Shown here: positions 1 to 8,981 of the stretch, one piece after another
Position numbering within the stretch: the stretch's first letter is position 1
Layout: each line of letters opens with the position of its first letter
Position numbers and translations under genes: made by a program
DNA from: an uncultured Spartobacteria bacterium
Lineage (GTDB): Bacteria > Verrucomicrobiota > Verrucomicrobiia > Chthoniobacterales > Terrimicrobiaceae
Assembly: GCA_937919825.1 (NCBI GenBank)
Contig: CALFPA010000083.1
Location: 1-54,739, forward strand
Direction: 5' to 3'
DNA: 54,739 nt
Notes under the pieces: generated by a model
Told to the model about the DNA's origin: nothing
The model's database searches: none
Seen by the model: only the letters and a program-made list of their open reading frames with translations

Positions 1-2
1 CC

Positions 3-80
3 TTCATGCTCTCCACCGGCCAGGGTGACAGCAACGAACTGCAGACGCGCTTTTCATCAAGTTTAAATTTGAACTTCTGA
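3..80 (+). CDS. C-terminal fragment, possible outer-membrane beta-barrel protein
   Basis: An open frame runs from the left edge to a TGA at 78-80 and encodes about 25 residues ending in SSSLNLNF. The alternating polar/hydrophobic pattern and the terminal phenylalanine resemble the last strand of an outer-membrane beta-barrel. Barrel proteins often sit beside Wza/Wzc-type exopolysaccharide genes such as those that follow. The fragment is too short to identify; the frame could also be fortuitous. Confidence 0.3.
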   Translation, partial: FMLSTGQGDSNELQTRFSSSLNLNF

Positions 81-105
81 GCTTGGTGATTAGTTTCAGC
101 TGCTG

Positions 106-841
106 ATGTTTTTTCGTCATTCCAACACCCGCCAAAAATTCGCACTTCACGCGGCGGCTTTGTTTTTAGCCGCTGTTCCGCTCCACGCCGCACCGCCCGT
201 TCTCCCCCGCGCCAGTCACCCATTCGGCTCCCGAGCCTGCTGCAGGCGGCTTTCGTTCGGATAACTCGAACGCCCCTGCCGCTCCGGCGGTTTCTGCCGA
301 TCGTTCTGGTGAAGCTTCGATCCCGACTTTGATGGCCGGGGAGGGAGACTATGTTTTGGCAGCGGGGGATACGCTGGATCTGATGGTTTACAAGGAGCCG
401 GATTTGAATATGCGCTCCAAAATTGCGCGGGACGGGCGGGTGCAATTGCCCCTTCTGGGAGAGGTGGCAGTCGCTGGAAAAACCGTTCGCGAGGCGCAAG
501 ATTACATTAGGTCACTCCTCAACGCCGATTACCTAGTTGATCCACAGGTTTATTTGAATATTGCCTCTTACACCCAGCGAAAGATCACGCTGATTGGCCA
601 AGTCGTGCGCCCGGGAAGTTACGAACTTCAAGGCAATGAATCGCTCGGAATTTTGGAGGCGATCGGCATGGCGGGGGGCTTCACTCGCATCGCTGATAGC
701 AAAAATGTCACGATCAAGCGAATTGTGGGCGGCAAGCCAGACACCATCAAAGTCAATACCAAGAGACTCGAGGATGCCGATGGCGGAAGTTTCGAAGTCC
801 TCCCCGGAGACATCATCACCGTCGGCGAAAGTTGGTATTGA
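106..841 (+). pseudogene. Wza-type polysaccharide export protein, apparent frameshift near the N-terminus
   Basis: This is a periplasmic/outer-membrane polysaccharide export protein. The intact part (from about 329) has a Poly_export domain (AAGDTLDLMVYKEPDLNM) followed by an SLBB-like domain (ITLIGQVVRPGSYEL), and ends at TGA 841. ATG at 106 opens a different frame that encodes a convincing signal peptide (FALHAAALFLAAVPLHAA) but stops at 262-264. The downstream frame is open back to 170 and has no start codon before 329. Dropping one C from the five-C run at 204-208 joins signal peptide, Pro/Ala-rich linker and export domain in one frame. Either the gene is broken or, more likely, this is a homopolymer sequencing error. 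The BY-kinase gene follows 29 bp downstream, as is usual for Wzx/Wzy-dependent export loci. Confidence 0.75.
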
Positions 842-870
842 GACGCCTAAAAAAATTTTAAGAAACCAGG

Positions 871-3003
871 ATGAGCAAAGACCCAGCTAATACAAAAAAT
901 CCAATCCATAATGTTACGGATGCCATTGACTGGCGGGAGTATTTCCATGCCGTGGTGGATCGGTTGTGGTTGGTGATTCTCAGCATGGTGCTAGCGGGAA
1001 TCTATGCCGCTTACAGCCTCTCGACGGTGCAGACCGTTTATCGAGCGCGCTCGGTGCTATTTATCGAACAAGAGCAGGCAAAAATCATCAAAGCGGAACA
1101 AGTCCGTGACGAAGCCATTCGAAGCGTGGACATGATCAATACCGTCGTAGATCTCTTAAGGAGTTACACTTTTACACAACGAGTGGCTATTTGGCTCAAG
1201 CTCGATCAGGACCCGCGTTTCCTCTCCGCCGCTGGCATCCCGGCCCGCGATGCCAACATCGATCGGGTGAGTGCTGCATTGAACGCCATGGTGACGTCGG
1301 TATTCCGACCGCAAACGCGCCTTATTGATGTCGTCATCACAAGCTCGGATCCTAACCTGTCGGTGAAATTGGCAAACGGCTTCGCCGATGAATACATTCG
1401 TTATGTCAACGAGCGGCGTTCCGATGCCTCGAAGTCCGCGACACAGTTCCTGCTCGAAGAGCGTGATCGCCTCCAGGAAAAAATGCGGATTTCGGAGGAA
1501 AAAATGCAGGCCTTCCGCGAGCGCGAAAGGGCTGCTTCGATCGAAAACATGCTCGCGACAGCTCAGGGGCAACTTTCCGAAATCAATGCCAATCTGGCTC
1601 AAATCCAGCAACGCATTCGCCAGATTGATAGCGATTTGGCTGTGATCAAAGCCAACCAAGGGAGTGTTGACCAACTCCTCGCCCTTACCAGCGTCGCCTC
1701 CGAACCCAAGGTGGTTCAACTTAGCGAATCCATTCGGGCTCGGGAGCGCGAACTCGACCTGATTTCCAATCGCTACCGCGCCAAGCACCCGACTTATGTC
1801 CAAATCAAAACACAAATTGATTTGACCCAGAGAGATTTGAATAAAGTGCTCTTTGGTGCCACGGGCTTATTGGAGAACACACGCAATCGGTTGCTCTTGC
1901 AGGAGCAAGAATTGAACTTTTCCCAGCAAAAAGCAGAGAGAAAGCTCCTAGACGTCACTGCTAAAACTGTGGAATACAACTACCTGAAGCGGGAGCTCGA
2001 CTCCGACTTGGCTCTCTACAACTCCGTCTTGTCGCGTTTTAAGGAGGTGGATTTGACGAAGCAACTCACCGAGTCGCCCGTTCGAATCCACGAAAAAGCC
2101 TCAGGCGCCCAGCCCATCCGGCCCAGCGCCACCAAGAAATGGATACAGTCCCTACTCGGTGGTTTGGCAACCGGCATCGCCCTCGCTATTGCCCTGTTCA
2201 TGTTGGATACGAGCATCAAGACGGTCGATCAAGTCGAGCAAATGACCGGTGTCAATGTGATCGCCGCCATTCCCAAGCTGAGTCTCTCCTCGCGAGCCAG
2301 CGTGTTGGTTGCCAACGAAGAGCGCTCAGGTATCGTTGCGGAATCCTTCCGATCGTTGCGAGCGTCTTTGACCCTTCACCAGCTCAATGAAAACGCGCGC
2401 ACCTTCCTTTTCTCAAGTTCCCTGCCGAGTGAAGGAAAAACCTTCTGCAGCTCCAACTACGCCGTCACGCTCGCTCAGCAGGGATTCAATACCCTCTTCA
2501 TCGATGCCGATCTTCGCAAGCCCGGCGGCTCGATCGTTTTTTATGGAGAGAACCGCAAGCCCGGCCTTTCCGAGGTTTTGATGCAATCCTGCGCGATGAA
2601 AAACGCCGTCATGCCCTCGCACATCGATAACTTGCAAGTTCTCACTGCCGGCGGCCGTGCACCGAATCCCTCCGAGTTGCTCACCTACGAAAATATCCAG
2701 CGTGTTCTTTCCGAGGCCCTCTCGAAATACGACCGCGTCGTGGTTGACTCTGCGCCGTTGCTTGCTGTGAGCGATACGCTCTTGATCGCGCCACACATTG
2801 ATCTTTGCACTCTCGTGGTGCGCGCTTTTGCCACTCCCCGCAAGATGGTTCAACGCGCTCTGAAATCCCTCGATGAAACCAAGACCGAACCAGCTGGTCT
2901 GATTCTAAATTTCCTGCCCGGCGGTCGCGGAGGTTATTACGCCTACTACTACTCTGGAAAATACTACGGCTCTTACGGTGCTAAGGGAGTTTACGGGGAA
3001 TAA
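871..3003 (+). CDS. Wzc-type polysaccharide co-polymerase / bacterial tyrosine kinase
   Basis: This 710-residue inner-membrane protein controls chain length and export of exopolysaccharide with the Wza-type protein just upstream. Order: TM1 at about residues 30-50, a Wzz-type periplasmic region with long coiled coil (about 190-390), TM2 at about 425-447, then a cytoplasmic BY-kinase domain. The kinase has Walker A (LPSEGKT, about 518), Walker A' (LFIDADLRKP, about 541) and Walker B (VVVDSAPLL, about 620). The C-terminus is a tyrosine cluster with nine Tyr in the last 25 residues, the usual autophosphorylation tail whose cycling controls oligomer assembly. Start ATG at 871 follows a weak AGG. 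Length and architecture match fused Wzc/ExoP proteins. Confidence 0.93.
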   Translation: MSKDPANTKNPIHNVTDAIDWREYFHAVVDRLWLVILSMVLAGIYAAYSLSTVQTVYRARSVLFIEQEQAKIIKAEQVRDEAIRSVDMINTVVDLLRSYTFTQRVAIWLKLDQDPRFLSAAGIPARDANIDRVSAALNAMVTSVFRPQTRLIDVVITSSDPNLSVKLANGFADEYIRYVNERRSDASKSATQFLLEERDRLQEKMRISEEKMQAFRERERAASIENMLATAQGQLSEINANLAQIQQRIRQIDSDLAVIKANQGSVDQLLALTSVASEPKVVQLSESIRARERELDLISNRYRAKHPTYVQIKTQIDLTQRDLNKVLFGATGLLENTRNRLLLQEQELNFSQQKAERKLLDVTAKTVEYNYLKRELDSDLALYNSVLSRFKEVDLTKQLTESPVRIHEKASGAQPIRPSATKKWIQSLLGGLATGIALAIALFMLDTSIKTVDQVEQMTGVNVIAAIPKLSLSSRASVLVANEERSGIVAESFRSLRASLTLHQLNENARTFLFSSSLPSEGKTFCSSNYAVTLAQQGFNTLFIDADLRKPGGSIVFYGENRKPGLSEVLMQSCAMKNAVMPSHIDNLQVLTAGGRAPNPSELLTYENIQRVLSEALSKYDRVVVDSAPLLAVSDTLLIAPHIDLCTLVVRAFATPRKMVQRALKSLDETKTEPAGLILNFLPGGRGGYYAYYYSGKYYGSYGAKGVYGE

Positions 3004-3006
3004 GCC

Positions 3007-3536
3007 TTGCCCGAAGATTCCACCTCGCACAAACGCGGCCTGCTGATTTTTGGCGGGATCGTGTCTCTTCTGGCGGGCATCTTCGCCATCGCAGCGCCTG
3101 GTGTTTTTTCCATTCTTCTGACCGAATTCCTCGGAGCCCTGCTGCTGGTCACGGGCGGCGTTGGTTTATTTCAAGCCTTGCTGGGCAAAATATCGCCCAT
3201 CGTGTGTTGTCGCTGCTCTCGGCCATCGTTCGCGTAGCGGCCGGATCCGCCTTGTTTTTCATGACCACGGAGGGCGTCGCCATCCTGACTCTGATCCTCG
3301 CCGGAGTTTTTGTTGCCGAAGGCATTTTCTGCATCATGACTTCATTCAGCATGCGCTCGAATCCCGCATGGATTTGGCTGTTCCTGAACGGCCTTGCCGC
3401 GCTGGTTCTCGGTGGGATGATTTATTCCAAGTGGCCCTCCGATGCCGGTTGGGTTGTTGGCTTGATGTATGGCATCCAGTCGATTTTCACAGGGTCGGCT
3501 TTTTTGATGTTGGGTCTCCGCACCGAAAAGAAATAA
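3007..3536 (+). pseudogene. HdeD/DUF308-family membrane protein, apparent frameshift
   Basis: Two overlapping frames together encode one HdeD-like protein of about 177 residues with roughly six membrane segments. The first (TTG at 3007, three codons after the kinase stop) runs through LLIFGGIVSLLAGIFAIAAP and GLFQALLGK, then leaves frame and stops at 3237. The second continues from about 3192 as IAHRVLSLLSAIVRVAAG and ends at 3536. Adding one A to the four-A run at 3187-3190 gives LLGKNIAHRVL and restores one frame. HdeD proteins in enteric bacteria are linked to acid tolerance, but the role of the wider family is unknown. The defect could be real decay or a homopolymer error; the conserved downstream half favours error. 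Confidence 0.75.
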
Positions 3537-3603
3537 CGGGCCAACACAGGCTTCCCATTTCCTGCGGTTGTTTTTTTTTGGAAATCCGCAAAAGTCCTGC
3601 CCG

Positions 3604-6354
3604 ATGGAAACGAAAAGGGCAGATTATATTTCACTGGGTTTCGATAAAATCTCGGCAGATCTCGACTTTCTCCTCGTGTGTTTTGATGAGGTCTTGCGCG
3701 AATTAGGGGAGGAGCGAGTGGCGCAAAGCCTGCCGTGGACTGGCCAAAATGCCGAGTCCTGCGAAGGCTTTGAGCAAGCAGCCTCCATGGCATTTCAACT
3801 CCTCAATATGATCGAGGAAAATGCAGCCGCCGCAACGAGGCGCTTGCGCGAGATGGATCTGGGAAGTGCGGCTGAACCTGGGCTGTGGCCCCGTCAGTTG
3901 AAGGAACTCGCGTCGGCTGGAATCGATGGCGCCAGCATCGCGGCTTCTCTGGCGTCCATTCGCATCGAACCTGTTCTCACCGCGCATCCCACTGAAGCGA
4001 AGCGAGCGGCGGTTCTCGAGCAACACCGTGCTCTCTACACTCTGCTTTTGGCTCGCGAGGATTCGCTGCTGTCGCCATCCCAGCGCGAGACATTGCGCGA
4101 GGAATTCAAGGTTGTGCTGGAACGCTTGTGGCGCACCGGGGAAATCCTCCTCGAAAAACCCGACATTGCCTCCGAGCGTCGCGGCGTGATTTACACCTTG
4201 CGCGAAGTTTTTCCTGCGGCGCTCGGCCGATTGGATACCCGTTTTCGACAAGCTTGGCGGGAGGCGGGCTTGGATGCCGAGTTGATTGCCAATCCACTCG
4301 ATTGGCCCAAAGTCCGTTTTGGAACCTGGGTTGGTGGCGATCGCGATGGGCATCCGCTCGTCACAGCCAGCGTCACGGAGACGAGCCTTCGCGAGCTTCG
4401 CGTGAGCGCATTGATTGTTCTCCACCGTCAACTTGACGACCTCGCTGCGAAACTTCCGCTCTCTAGCAATTTTCAGAATTTCCCTGCTGATCTTCAGGCG
4501 GACCTCGACCTCTTCAGTCAGGAAAATCCCATGCTCGATGCGAGTCTCCGGGCGAGTTACTCGGACGAGCCCTGGCGCCGATTCATTTTGCACCTCCAGG
4601 CGAAACTTCCTGTCACGACCGGGGAAATTGAGGACGCTAAAATCCTCGAGGGTGGAATCCATTTCCAGACTCCTTCCGAGTTGGACGCGTGCCTCGCGCG
4701 CTTGGCTTCTTCCCTGTCTGCGATGGGGGCTCGGAGATTGGTGGATTCCGCCGTTTCGCGCATTCGCCGGACACTCGATACTTTCGGCTTTCATCTCGCC
4801 GCTCTGGATATTCGACAGAACAGCCGATTCCATGATCTTGCGATCGACCAACTCCTTGCCGCCAGTGGCGCGGCCTCGCCCAATTTCTCGGAATGGGACG
4901 AGCCCCGCCGACTCGAGTTTCTCGAAGCCGAACTCCGCTCGCCTCGCCCTTTCCTCGGTGGAGGCGCTTCGGCCGGGCCTCAAGCCGATGCGGTCCTGTC
5001 CTGCTACGCCGTCCTTCGCCAGCACCTCGACAAGCATGGTCCCACAGGACTTGGCTCCCTGATCGTCAGCATGACCCGCCGCCTTTCCGACTTGCTGGCT
5101 GTCTACCTCTTGGCCCGAGAGGCGGGTTTGACGAAATGGACAAGTGAGGGCCTAGTCTGCGAATTACCCGTCGTTCCACTTTTTGAAACTCTCGACGACC
5201 TCGAGCGCGGTCCAGACATCATTCAGAAATTTCTAGAAAATCCTCTGACGCGCCGGAGCCTCGCCAGCCAGCAGGCGGCACCCACAAGCTTGCCCGTTCA
5301 GCAGGTGATGATCGGCTACAGCGACAGCAATAAGGACTGCGGAATTTTCGCGAGCCAGTGGACCTTGCATCAATCGCAGGACGCCATCGCGGCAGCCGGG
5401 AGAAAAGAGGGATTCAAAATTCGCTTCTTTCATGGCCGTGGAGGCACGATCAGCCGTGGCGCGGGACCGACCCACAGGTTTCTCGATGCTCTTCCGCCGG
5501 GTTCCGTTCAAGGCGATCTCCGCATGACAGAGCAGGGCGAAACCATCTCGCAAAAATACGGCACCATCAGCTCCTCGGTTCACAATCTCGAGTTGCTCCA
5601 AGCTGGCGTCGCTTCCGTTTCCATGGGAAGTCCAAAGCCCGAGGTCGATGGGATCGTCTCGGAAATTTGCGAATTCCTCTCCTTGGCCAGTCGGGAGAGT
5701 TACACCGCGCTAATTCAGCATCCCGATTTCATGGCCTACTACTCGGAGGCCACACCGATTGACGCCTTGGAGACGAGTCGCATTGGATCGCGTCCCGCGC
5801 GTCGCACCGGAGAGAGGACACTTGCGGATCTTCGGGCGATTCCCTGGGTTTTTAGCTGGAATCAAAGCCGCCACTATCTTCCGGGTTGGTTTGGTGTTGG
5901 GTCTGCCCTCCGCCGCCTTCGCGAGGAAAAACCGGCTTTGTTCGATGCTCTGCGCTCGAACTTCCGCAAGTCCGCCTTCCTTTATTATGTGCTGAATAAT
6001 GTCGAAACGAACCTCGCCAGCGCCAACCGGAAAATCATCGAGGAATACGCGGGGCTCGTCTCCAATTCCTCGGCCAAGGCCTCGATCCTCCCGCTCATCC
6101 TGGGAGAGTTTGATTCCACTCGCGAGATGATGGCCGAGGTTTTCGGCGGATCGATGGAGGCCCGCCGTCCTCGCATGACGAAGACGCTCGCCTTGCGTAG
6201 CGAAGGATTGAAAGCGCTCCACCGCCACCAAATCAGCCTCCTGCGCCGTTGGCGTGCGGCTTGCGTGGCGCAATCTCCGGAAAAAGACCGCCTGCTTCCG
6301 CAGGTTCTCCTTGGCATCAACGCGATTGCCAGCGGCCTACGAACAACGGGCTAG
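3604..6354 (+). CDS. ppc: Phosphoenolpyruvate carboxylase
   Basis: Converts PEP and bicarbonate to oxaloacetate, the anaplerotic feed of the TCA cycle. The protein has 916 residues from ATG 3604, close to the usual 880-940. Signatures: the catalytic-His motif VLTAHPTEAKR (about residue 124), GGDRDGHP (about 240), GYSDSNKDCG (about 570), the mobile catalytic loop FFHGRGGTISRGAGPTH (about 609), and the conserved C-terminus ending SGLRTTG. An in-frame extension to 3568 exists but reads through a T-run and adds non-family residues (MFFFGNPQKSCP), so ATG 3604 is preferred. It stands alone between the polysaccharide genes and cysK, with 63 bp before cysK. Confidence 0.97.
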   Translation: METKRADYISLGFDKISADLDFLLVCFDEVLRELGEERVAQSLPWTGQNAESCEGFEQAASMAFQLLNMIEENAAAATRRLREMDLGSAAEPGLWPRQLKELASAGIDGASIAASLASIRIEPVLTAHPTEAKRAAVLEQHRALYTLLLAREDSLLSPSQRETLREEFKVVLERLWRTGEILLEKPDIASERRGVIYTLREVFPAALGRLDTRFRQAWREAGLDAELIANPLDWPKVRFGTWVGGDRDGHPLVTASVTETSLRELRVSALIVLHRQLDDLAAKLPLSSNFQNFPADLQADLDLFSQENPMLDASLRASYSDEPWRRFILHLQAKLPVTTGEIEDAKILEGGIHFQTPSELDACLARLASSLSAMGARRLVDSAVSRIRRTLDTFGFHLAALDIRQNSRFHDLAIDQLLAASGAASPNFSEWDEPRRLEFLEAELRSPRPFLGGGASAGPQADAVLSCYAVLRQHLDKHGPTGLGSLIVSMTRRLSDLLAVYLLAREAGLTKWTSEGLVCELPVVPLFETLDDLERGPDIIQKFLENPLTRRSLASQQAAPTSLPVQQVMIGYSDSNKDCGIFASQWTLHQSQDAIAAAGRKEGFKIRFFHGRGGTISRGAGPTHRFLDALPPGSVQGDLRMTEQGETISQKYGTISSSVHNLELLQAGVASVSMGSPKPEVDGIVSEICEFLSLASRESYTALIQHPDFMAYYSEATPIDALETSRIGSRPARRTGERTLADLRAIPWVFSWNQSRHYLPGWFGVGSALRRLREEKPALFDALRSNFRKSAFLYYVLNNVETNLASANRKIIEEYAGLVSNSSAKASILPLILGEFDSTREMMAEVFGGSMEARRPRMTKTLALRSEGLKALHRHQISLLRRWRAACVAQSPEKDRLLPQVLLGINAIASGLRTTG

Positions 6355-6417
6355 GATTTCAGGCTTCACCGCCCCTTGCTCGATTGTGTAAAAGCTTCGT
6401 TCCTACGAATAAAACTT

Positions 6418-7401
6418 ATGGGCAAGATTTATAACAACATCGTCGAAACCGTCGGGCGCACGCCTCTCGTCAAACTCAACCGCGTCACCGCTGGCCTTCC
6501 AGCCACGATCGCCCTCAAGTGCGAGTTTTTTAATCCGCTCGGCAGCGTGAAAGACCGCATTGGCATGGCCATGATCGAGGACGCCGAGCAACGCGGAATC
6601 CTTAAACCCGGCGGAGTGATCATCGAGCCGACCAGTGGGAACACCGGCATCGGCCTGGCTTTTGTCGCCGCCGCGAAAGGCTACAAGGTCATCCTCACGA
6701 TGCCGGATACCATGAGCGTCGAACGCCGCACCCTGCTGGCCTTGCTCGGCGCGGACTTGGTTCTCACACCCGGCTCGGAAGGGATGCGCGGGGCGATCGC
6801 CAAAGCTGACCAACTTCTTCAAGAAACCCCCGGCGCTTGGATGCCTCAGCAGTTCAACAATCCCGCCAATCCCGCCATCCACTCTAAAACCACGGCCGAA
6901 GAAATCTGGGCCGATACTGACGGTCAGGTCGACATCCTTGTCTCGGCGGTCGGAACTGGTGGAACGATCAGCGGGGTCGTCGAGGCGCTTCTTCCTCGCA
7001 AGCCGTCCTTCCGAGCCATTGCGGTGGAGCCAATGGATTCGCCCGTCATTTCCCAAACCCTCGCTGGCGAACCTCTCAAACCCGGCCCGCACAAAATCCA
7101 AGGAACCGGTGCGGGATTCGTGCCCAGCAACCTGCATTTGAAGAGCGCCGCTGGCTCTCCGCAGATCACCGAGTGCGTGAAGGTCTCTAATGACGACGCC
7201 ATGGCCATGGCTCGCCGACTCGCCAAAGAAGAGGGAATCCTCGGTGGCATCAGCACCGGAGCCAATGTTTTCGCCGCGATCGAAGTCGCGAAACGCCCCG
7301 AGAATGCCGGCAAGTTGATCGTGACGATCGGTTGCTCCACTGGCGAACGCTACCTCTCCACCGCCCTTGCTGATGAGGCCCGCGCCAAAGTCGCGAATTA
7401 A
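6418..7401 (+). CDS. cysK: Cysteine synthase A (O-acetylserine sulfhydrylase)
   Basis: PLP enzyme that makes cysteine from O-acetylserine and sulfide. It has 327 residues from ATG 6418 ([20 protein letters not shown]). The PLP lysine is Lys45 in [11 protein letters not shown]; the substrate loop [12 protein letters not shown] is near residue 70, and the phosphate-binding glycine loop GTGGTISG is near residue 180. A longer frame starts at 6376, but its first 14 residues are unlike the family. The next gene begins 3 bp after the stop, so the two are probably co-transcribed. Confidence 0.96.
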   Translation: MGKIYNNIVETVGRTPLVKLNRVTAGLPATIALKCEFFNPLGSVKDRIGMAMIEDAEQRGILKPGGVIIEPTSGNTGIGLAFVAAAKGYKVILTMPDTMSVERRTLLALLGADLVLTPGSEGMRGAIAKADQLLQETPGAWMPQQFNNPANPAIHSKTTAEEIWADTDGQVDILVSAVGTGGTISGVVEALLPRKPSFRAIAVEPMDSPVISQTLAGEPLKPGPHKIQGTGAGFVPSNLHLKSAAGSPQITECVKVSNDDAMAMARRLAKEEGILGGISTGANVFAAIEVAKRPENAGKLIVTIGCSTGERYLSTALADEARAKVAN

Positions 7402-7404
7402 TTT

Positions 7405-8094
7405 ATGAGCAATTCGGAAACGCCCGTTATTCCTGCCCCGCTCCCGATTGATGATCCCATGCTGAGGTGGGAATTGTTCTGGGAGAAAAATAAATCCGCC
7501 ATTTTAGGAGCTGTCGCCTTGTTAGTCGTCGGTGGAATCGCCTTGGGAGCTTGGTTCATCTATTCGAGCCTTCGTTCCACAGCCGCCCAGAAGCTCTTGG
7601 CCAACGCCACGGGCATCGAGGGATATGAAGCGGTCGTGACTCAATATCCGGGGTCCATGCCAGCGGCGGATGCCTTGTTGCGCCTGGCCGCCGCACAACG
7701 GGAGGCCGGCGACCTGGAAAAATCCACAGCTGCTTTCCAAAAATTCCTCGAGAAATTCCCGGACCACCAACTCGCCGGCGGGGCCCTGCTCGGGGTTGGT
7801 CAAAACCAAGACGCCACCGGAAATTCCGACGCGGCTTTGACGACCTACCAACAGGTCGTTACCCAATATCCCAAGAGCTACGCCGCGCCCTTTGCCGCTT
7901 ATTCCGAGGGGGAAATTCTCCTGCGCCGTTTCCTTCGCGACGAGGCTCTGCGGAGCTTCAATATGGTGGTGACTCAATTTCCGCAGTCTCCTGCGGCGCG
8001 CATGGCCTCGTCTCAACTCGCCCGGCTGGGAGCCTCCCAACCACCTCGGGCATCGGTTGCCGAACCAGCAGTGAGCGCTCAGCCGGTCCAGTAA
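7405..8094 (+). CDS. Membrane-anchored tetratricopeptide repeat protein (YfgM-like)
   Basis: A 229-residue protein with a short cytoplasmic N-terminus, one TM segment (about residues 34-55, AILGAVALLVVGGIALGAWF) and a periplasmic helical-repeat domain with at least three TPR-like units (for example AADALLRLAAAQREAGDLEK and GNSDAALTTYQQVVTQYPKS). The architecture matches YfgM-type ancillary proteins, which in proteobacteria contact the SecYEG/PpiD translocon; that role is only inferred here. It starts 3 bp after cysK and ends facing the LpxH-like gene, 20 bp apart. Confidence 0.7.
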   Translation: MSNSETPVIPAPLPIDDPMLRWELFWEKNKSAILGAVALLVVGGIALGAWFIYSSLRSTAAQKLLANATGIEGYEAVVTQYPGSMPAADALLRLAAAQREAGDLEKSTAAFQKFLEKFPDHQLAGGALLGVGQNQDATGNSDAALTTYQQVVTQYPKSYAAPFAAYSEGEILLRRFLRDEALRSFNMVVTQFPQSPAARMASSQLARLGASQPPRASVAEPAVSAQPVQ

Positions 8095-8098
8095 TTTT

Positions 8099-8118
8099 CT
8101 AAATCCTCTGGAATTTAG
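8099..8118. terminator. Short inverted repeat between convergent genes
   Basis: CTAAAT at 8099-8104 can pair with ATTTAG at 8113-8118, with CC/GG extending the stem across a one-base bulge. It lies just after the TPR gene and overlaps the end of the LpxH-like gene, where a bidirectional terminator would sit. There is no strong T-run, so the call is weak. Confidence 0.3.
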
Positions 8119-8906
8119 CTCGCCGCGAGGAGAGGGGATTCGTGCAACTCGAGGGTTTGTGTTTCGTTCGGGTTGTCCCGAAATTCCAAGAGTTCCATCC
8201 GGCCATCGAAGTGTTCGACGATCGCGGTGAGGCTTTCGACCCAATCTCCGCAGTTGTAGTAGGTGATCCCTTCGATCTCGCGCACGGCCGGGGTGTGGAT
8301 ATGTCCGCAGAGGACCGCATCGACTCTGTGGTCGCGGGCGAACCGAACGATGGATTCCTCGAATTTTCCAATGAAGCTCACGACATTTTTAACCTCTGCT
8401 TTCACATAGGCGCTGAGGGACCAGTGGCCGAGGCCAAAGAGTCGGCGGAAGAAATTAACGAGCCCATTGCAGCGCATGAGCAGCACATAGCCGATGTCCC
8501 CGAGGTGGGCCAACCAGCCGAGATTTTGGACGACGGTATCGAGTTCATGCCCGTGGATAACTAGGATTTTTCGGCCGTCCGCCGTGGTGTGGATCGCATT
8601 CTTTCGGATTTCGACGCTGGCGTAGTGGCCGTGGAAGGCGGAGAGGAATTCATCGTGGTTGCCGACGATGTAAATGATCTCGGTGCCTTTGCGGCCCTTG
8701 CGGAGGAGTTTTTGGATCACATCGTTGTGATCCTGCGGCCAGTAGATTCCGCGACGAAGAGCCCAGATATCGATCAAATCGCCGACAAGGTAAAGCGTCT
8801 CAAATTCGGCATCCCTGAGAAAATTGATCAGGGCGCCGGCATTGCTGCCCTTGGTTCCCAAATGCACATCTGAAATCCAACCGGTGCGGTAGTGGTTCAT
8901 CGGCAT
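8115..8906 (-). CDS. UDP-2,3-diacylglucosamine diphosphatase-like metallophosphoesterase (LpxH-like)
   Basis: Calcineurin-like phosphoesterase of 263 residues. The metal-binding motifs are all present: ISDVHLG (11-17), GDLIDIW (42-48), GNHDE (82-86), HGHELD and CGHIHTP. This is the LpxH/LpxH2-type arrangement; LpxH cleaves UDP-2,3-diacylglucosamine in lipid A synthesis. Many homologues in this clade have unproved substrates, so the enzyme name is a family-level call. The start may be ATG 8906 or ATG 8900. A perfect 6-4-6 palindrome sits 43 bp upstream and resembles one upstream of pstC, so the gene may share phosphate-linked control. Confidence 0.8.
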   Translation of the reverse strand: MPMNHYRTGWISDVHLGTKGSNAGALINFLRDAEFETLYLVGDLIDIWALRRGIYWPQDHNDVIQKLLRKGRKGTEIIYIVGNHDEFLSAFHGHYASVEIRKNAIHTTADGRKILVIHGHELDTVVQNLGWLAHLGDIGYVLLMRCNGLVNFFRRLFGLGHWSLSAYVKAEVKNVVSFIGKFEESIVRFARDHRVDAVLCGHIHTPAVREIEGITYYNCGDWVESLTAIVEHFDGRMELLEFRDNPNETQTLELHESPLLAAS

Positions 8907-8948
8907 CGCATTCCATCCGGGTTGAAAACTCCCGGCAAGGAGGGGGAT

Positions 8949-8964
8949 GTGACAAGATTGTCAC
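8949..8964. promoter_or_regulatory. Perfect 6-4-6 palindrome, candidate operator
   Basis: GTGACA-AGAT-TGTCAC lies in the 75-bp space between phoU and the LpxH-like gene, 43 bp upstream of the latter's start. ATTGTCACACG (8957-8967) recurs exactly at 14575-14585, upstream of pstC. The spacing suits a dimeric transcription-factor site. It is not a classical Pho box, which uses 11-bp-spaced direct repeats. It could also fold after phoU, but there is no T-run. Confidence 0.45.
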
Positions 8965-8981
8965 ACGGAAAGACCGCGCGT

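Noticed and set aside
3703-5037. 444-codon minus-strand frame inside ppc
   Set aside because: Antisense shadow of phosphoenolpyruvate carboxylase, Arg/Gly-rich with no motif.
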